A stretch of DNA of 7,072 nt, from the NCBI GenBank assembly GCA_002311335.1, contig DBZX01000086.1, positions 24,766 through 31,837 on the forward strand, given 5' to 3'. Below, piece after piece: positions 4,868 through 7,072 of the stretch. The notes below the pieces were generated by a model. It did no database searches. It was given only the letters and a program-made list of their open reading frames with translations, and was not told the DNA's origin. Within the stretch, counting starts at the first letter, position 1. Each line of letters opens with the position of its first letter. The stretch comes from a bacterium UBP10_UBA1149 (GTDB taxonomy: Bacteria > Desulfobacterota > Binatia > UBA1149). The position numbers and the translations under genes are program-made.

Positions 4868-7072
4868 ACAGACCGCCAAAAACAACTTAAAGCCCTGCTT
4901 GAGCAGAGGATCCTGGTACTCGACGGCGCCACCGGCACGAGCCTGCAGGAAATGGATCTCACGGCCGAAGACTTCGGCGGGCCGGCGCTAGAGGGTTGTA
5001 ACGAGAACCTGGTCATCACTCGCCCCGACGTCGTAGAGGCAGTCCACCGCGGCTTTCTTGAGGCTGGAGCCGATATCATCGAAACCAATACTTTCGGCTC
5101 AAGCTCGGTTGTACTCGAGGAGTACGAGCTCGCCGACCGCGCCCGCGAGTTGAGCCGCCTGGGTTCCGAAATTGCCCGCAAGGCAGCCGACCAAGCCTCC
5201 ACCAGCGGACAAACGCGCTTCGTCGCGGGTTCTATGGGGCCCACCACCCGGGCCCTGTCTGTCACCGGGGGCATAAGCTGGGAAGAACTCGCCGTATCTT
5301 ACCAGGAACAAGCCGCCGGCCTGCTCGAGGGCGGATCCGATTTCCTGCTTGTCGAAACCTGCCAGGACACCCTCAATATCAAGGCAGCACTGGAAGGTAT
5401 AGACCGGGCCGAAAAAGAACTGGGCGTCGAAGCGCTCGTGGCCGTGCAGGGAACCGTTGAAACCATGGGTACTCTCCTGGCCGGCCAGGACGTTGAAGCC
5501 TTGTACGTTTCGCTCGAACACAGGGAACTTTTATGGATTGGACTCAATTGCGCCACCGGCCCTGATTTTATGACCGACCACTTGCGAACGCTGGCCGAGA
5601 TCTCGCGCTTTCCGGTTGCGTGTATTCCCAACGCGGGGCTTCCCGACGAAGAGGGCAACTACAACGAAGACCCCGAACGCCTCGCAAGCAAGTTGCGACA
5701 GTTTGCCGAGCAGGGCTGGCTCAACGTCGTGGGCGGGTGCTGTGGTACCGAGCCCGAACACGTGCGCGCGATTGTCGAGGCTGTGAAGGACTGCAGCCCG
5801 CGTAAAGCCGCTCCTAGACTACGCAGCGTCGTGTCGGGTATCGAGGCCTGCGAAATAAGTGATGAGAAGCGACCGGTGCTCGTCGGCGAGCGAACCAACG
5901 TGCTGGGTAGCCGCCGTTTCAAGCGGCTGATAGCAGAGCGCAAGTTCGAAGAGGCAGCCGAGGTCGGCCGCGCGCAGGTGCGACGCGGAGCCGCGATCAT
6001 GGATGTCTGCCTGCAGGACCCCGACGGCGACGAGTTGCATGATCTTCCGGTGTTCCTCGAGCTTCTGGTCAAGAAGGTCAAGGTTCCCATAATGGTAGAC
6101 ACCACCGAATTGGATGTGCTCGAAGCGGTCCTGCCCGTTCTCCAGGGAAAATGCGTCGTAAATTCTATCAACCTGGAAGACGGAGAAGAGAAATTTGAGC
6201 AGGTCGTGCCCCTTCTGCGTCGCTTCGGCGGTGCCGCGGTGGTGGGTTGCATAGACGAGGATCCCGAACAGGCCCAGGCTGTTACCCGCGAGCGCAAGCT
6301 CGAGGTGGCCCGGAACTCCTGTGCACTGCTGACCGAAAAGTACGGGCTCCCCATCGAGGACATCTTTATTGACCCCCTGGTGTTTCCGGTAGGAACTGGC
6401 GACCGCAACTACGTGGGCTCGGGCATAGAAACCATCGAAGGCATACGCCTGATCAAGCGCGAGCTTCCTGGATGCAAGACCATACTGGGCATTTCCAATG
6501 TTTCCTTCGGGCTGCCCGTCGCCGGTCGCGAGGTGCTCAACAGTGTATTTCTACACCACTGCGTGGAAGCGGGCCTTGATCTGGCCATAGTCAGTACCGA
6601 GTCACTGGCCCCTTACAGCCGCATACCTACCGAAGAACGACGACTGTGCGACGATCTCCTCGAAAACCGCGGCGATGATCCGGTCGCGGCTTTTGCAGCG
6701 CACTTCAAGGATGTGCAGCCGGTCGTTACCGAGGATGAACGGGCGGCCCTGTCTGACGAAGAGCGCATCCGCTTGTGCGTTCTCGAGGGCAGCAAGCAGG
6801 GGCTTGAAGAATCACTTGAAAAATTCAGGCAGGGCAAGGAAGCCCTCGAGGTCATAAACGGCCCCCTGATGGCCGGCATGGACGAGGTCGGCAAGCGTTT
6901 TTCTGCAAACGAAATGATCGTCGCCGAGGTTCTGCAGTCCGCCGAGGCCATGAAGGCCGGCGTCAGCTACCTCGAACAGTTCATGGACAAGAACACTACC
7001 GCGAGCCGTGGTCGCATTTTACTGGCGACGGTAAAAGGCGACGTACACGACATCGGCAAAAACCTGGTAGAC
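4862..7072 (+). CDS. metH: Cobalamin-dependent methionine synthase MetH, 5' part (3' end outside window)
   Basis: The frame is open from the ATG at 4862 to the window edge, giving 737 codons. The enzyme moves a methyl group from methyl-tetrahydrofolate through cob(I)alamin to homocysteine, making methionine in the cytoplasm. Domains appear in order. The homocysteine-binding barrel (about 15-310) has LDGATGT at 20-26 and the three zinc-ligand cysteines, Cys230 in GLNCATGP and Cys293/Cys294 in GGCCGT. The pterin-binding barrel (about 338-600) has GERTNVLGSRRFKRLI from 342, then MVDTTELD, VVNSINLEDG and ISNVSFG. The helical cap (about 640-712) has INGPLMAGMDEVGKRF. The cobalamin domain starts RGRILLATVKGDVHDIGKN, with the lower-ligand His at 729, equivalent to His759 in E. 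coli. Of the usual ~1200 residues, the rest of the B12 domain and any SAM-activation domain lie beyond the edge. VCLQDPDGDE replaces the INMDEGMLD of E. coli in the pterin domain, marking a different MetH subgroup. The Shine-Dalgarno is weak (AAAGGA, 12 nt away). Confidence 0.96.
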   Translation, partial: MITDRQKQLKALLEQRILVLDGATGTSLQEMDLTAEDFGGPALEGCNENLVITRPDVVEAVHRGFLEAGADIIETNTFGSSSVVLEEYELADRARELSRLGSEIARKAADQASTSGQTRFVAGSMGPTTRALSVTGGISWEELAVSYQEQAAGLLEGGSDFLLVETCQDTLNIKAALEGIDRAEKELGVEALVAVQGTVETMGTLLAGQDVEALYVSLEHRELLWIGLNCATGPDFMTDHLRTLAEISRFPVACIPNAGLPDEEGNYNEDPERLASKLRQFAEQGWLNVVGGCCGTEPEHVRAIVEAVKDCSPRKAAPRLRSVVSGIEACEISDEKRPVLVGERTNVLGSRRFKRLIAERKFEEAAEVGRAQVRRGAAIMDVCLQDPDGDELHDLPVFLELLVKKVKVPIMVDTTELDVLEAVLPVLQGKCVVNSINLEDGEEKFEQVVPLLRRFGGAAVVGCIDEDPEQAQAVTRERKLEVARNSCALLTEKYGLPIEDIFIDPLVFPVGTGDRNYVGSGIETIEGIRLIKRELPGCKTILGISNVSFGLPVAGREVLNSVFLHHCVEAGLDLAIVSTESLAPYSRIPTEERRLCDDLLENRGDDPVAAFAAHFKDVQPVVTEDERAALSDEERIRLCVLEGSKQGLEESLEKFRQGKEALEVINGPLMAGMDEVGKRFSANEMIVAEVLQSAEAMKAGVSYLEQFMDKNTTASRGRILLATVKGDVHDIGKNLVD

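Noticed and set aside
4846..5274. N-terminal extension of the DUF1329 reading frame, adding about 143 residues
   Set aside because: It is antisense to the conserved metH N-terminal domain, is low-complexity Ser/Arg-rich, and precedes a good signal peptide with its own ribosome site.
5659..6408. 249-codon open frame on the minus strand
   Set aside because: It lies entirely antisense to metH and its translation is Ser/Arg/Thr-rich with no recognisable domain, as expected from GC-rich codon bias.
1875..7072. Functional link between the SAM-using methyltransferase and metH as one methyl-cycle cluster
   Set aside because: They are on opposite strands, separated by two unrelated genes, and nothing ties their substrates together.

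Overview
The window looks like ordinary chromosomal DNA from a free-living, GC-rich bacterium (about 60% GC by eye). It is densely packed, with intergenic gaps of about 5 to 130 bp. The gene mix is a class III CoA-transferase, a DUF1329 envelope protein, a PuuD-type membrane protein, a METTL7-like methyltransferase and a cobalamin-dependent MetH. This fits an uncultured proteobacterial or deltaproteobacterial-type lineage, but nothing here fixes the taxonomy. No tRNA, rRNA, CRISPR array, insertion sequence, integrase or phage gene was seen.

Layout from left to right: (1) the C-terminal part of an FG-GAP/VCBS repeat surface protein (+, cut by the left edge); (2) a CaiB/BaiF class III acyl-CoA transferase (+), best started at the ATG at 667; (3) a SAM-dependent METTL7/UbiE-like methyltransferase (-), convergent with the CoA-transferase with only 5 bp between the stop codons; (4) a 115-bp gap with a strong GC-rich hairpin; (5) a multi-pass membrane protein of the urate hydroxylase PuuD N-terminal family (-) that lacks the cytochrome c domain; (6) an exported DUF1329 protein (-); (7) metH (+), divergent from the DUF1329 gene and cut by the right edge just after the cobalamin-ligand motif DVHDIG.

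The three minus-strand genes (DUF1329, PuuD-like, methyltransferase) run in one direction but are separated by 126 and 115 bp, so they may be separate units or a loose operon. No shared pathway is evident. metH makes methionine from homocysteine and methyl-tetrahydrofolate and so supplies SAM. The methyltransferase consumes SAM, but a functional link between them would be speculation.

The most unusual structure is the DUF1329/metH divergent junction. The likely starts are 16 bp apart, a short palindrome gives each strand an AGGA, and the best -10 candidates lie in or against the opposite gene. The second point of interest is the PuuD-like protein without its heme c domain. I did not find convincing evidence of a wholly new multi-gene system.
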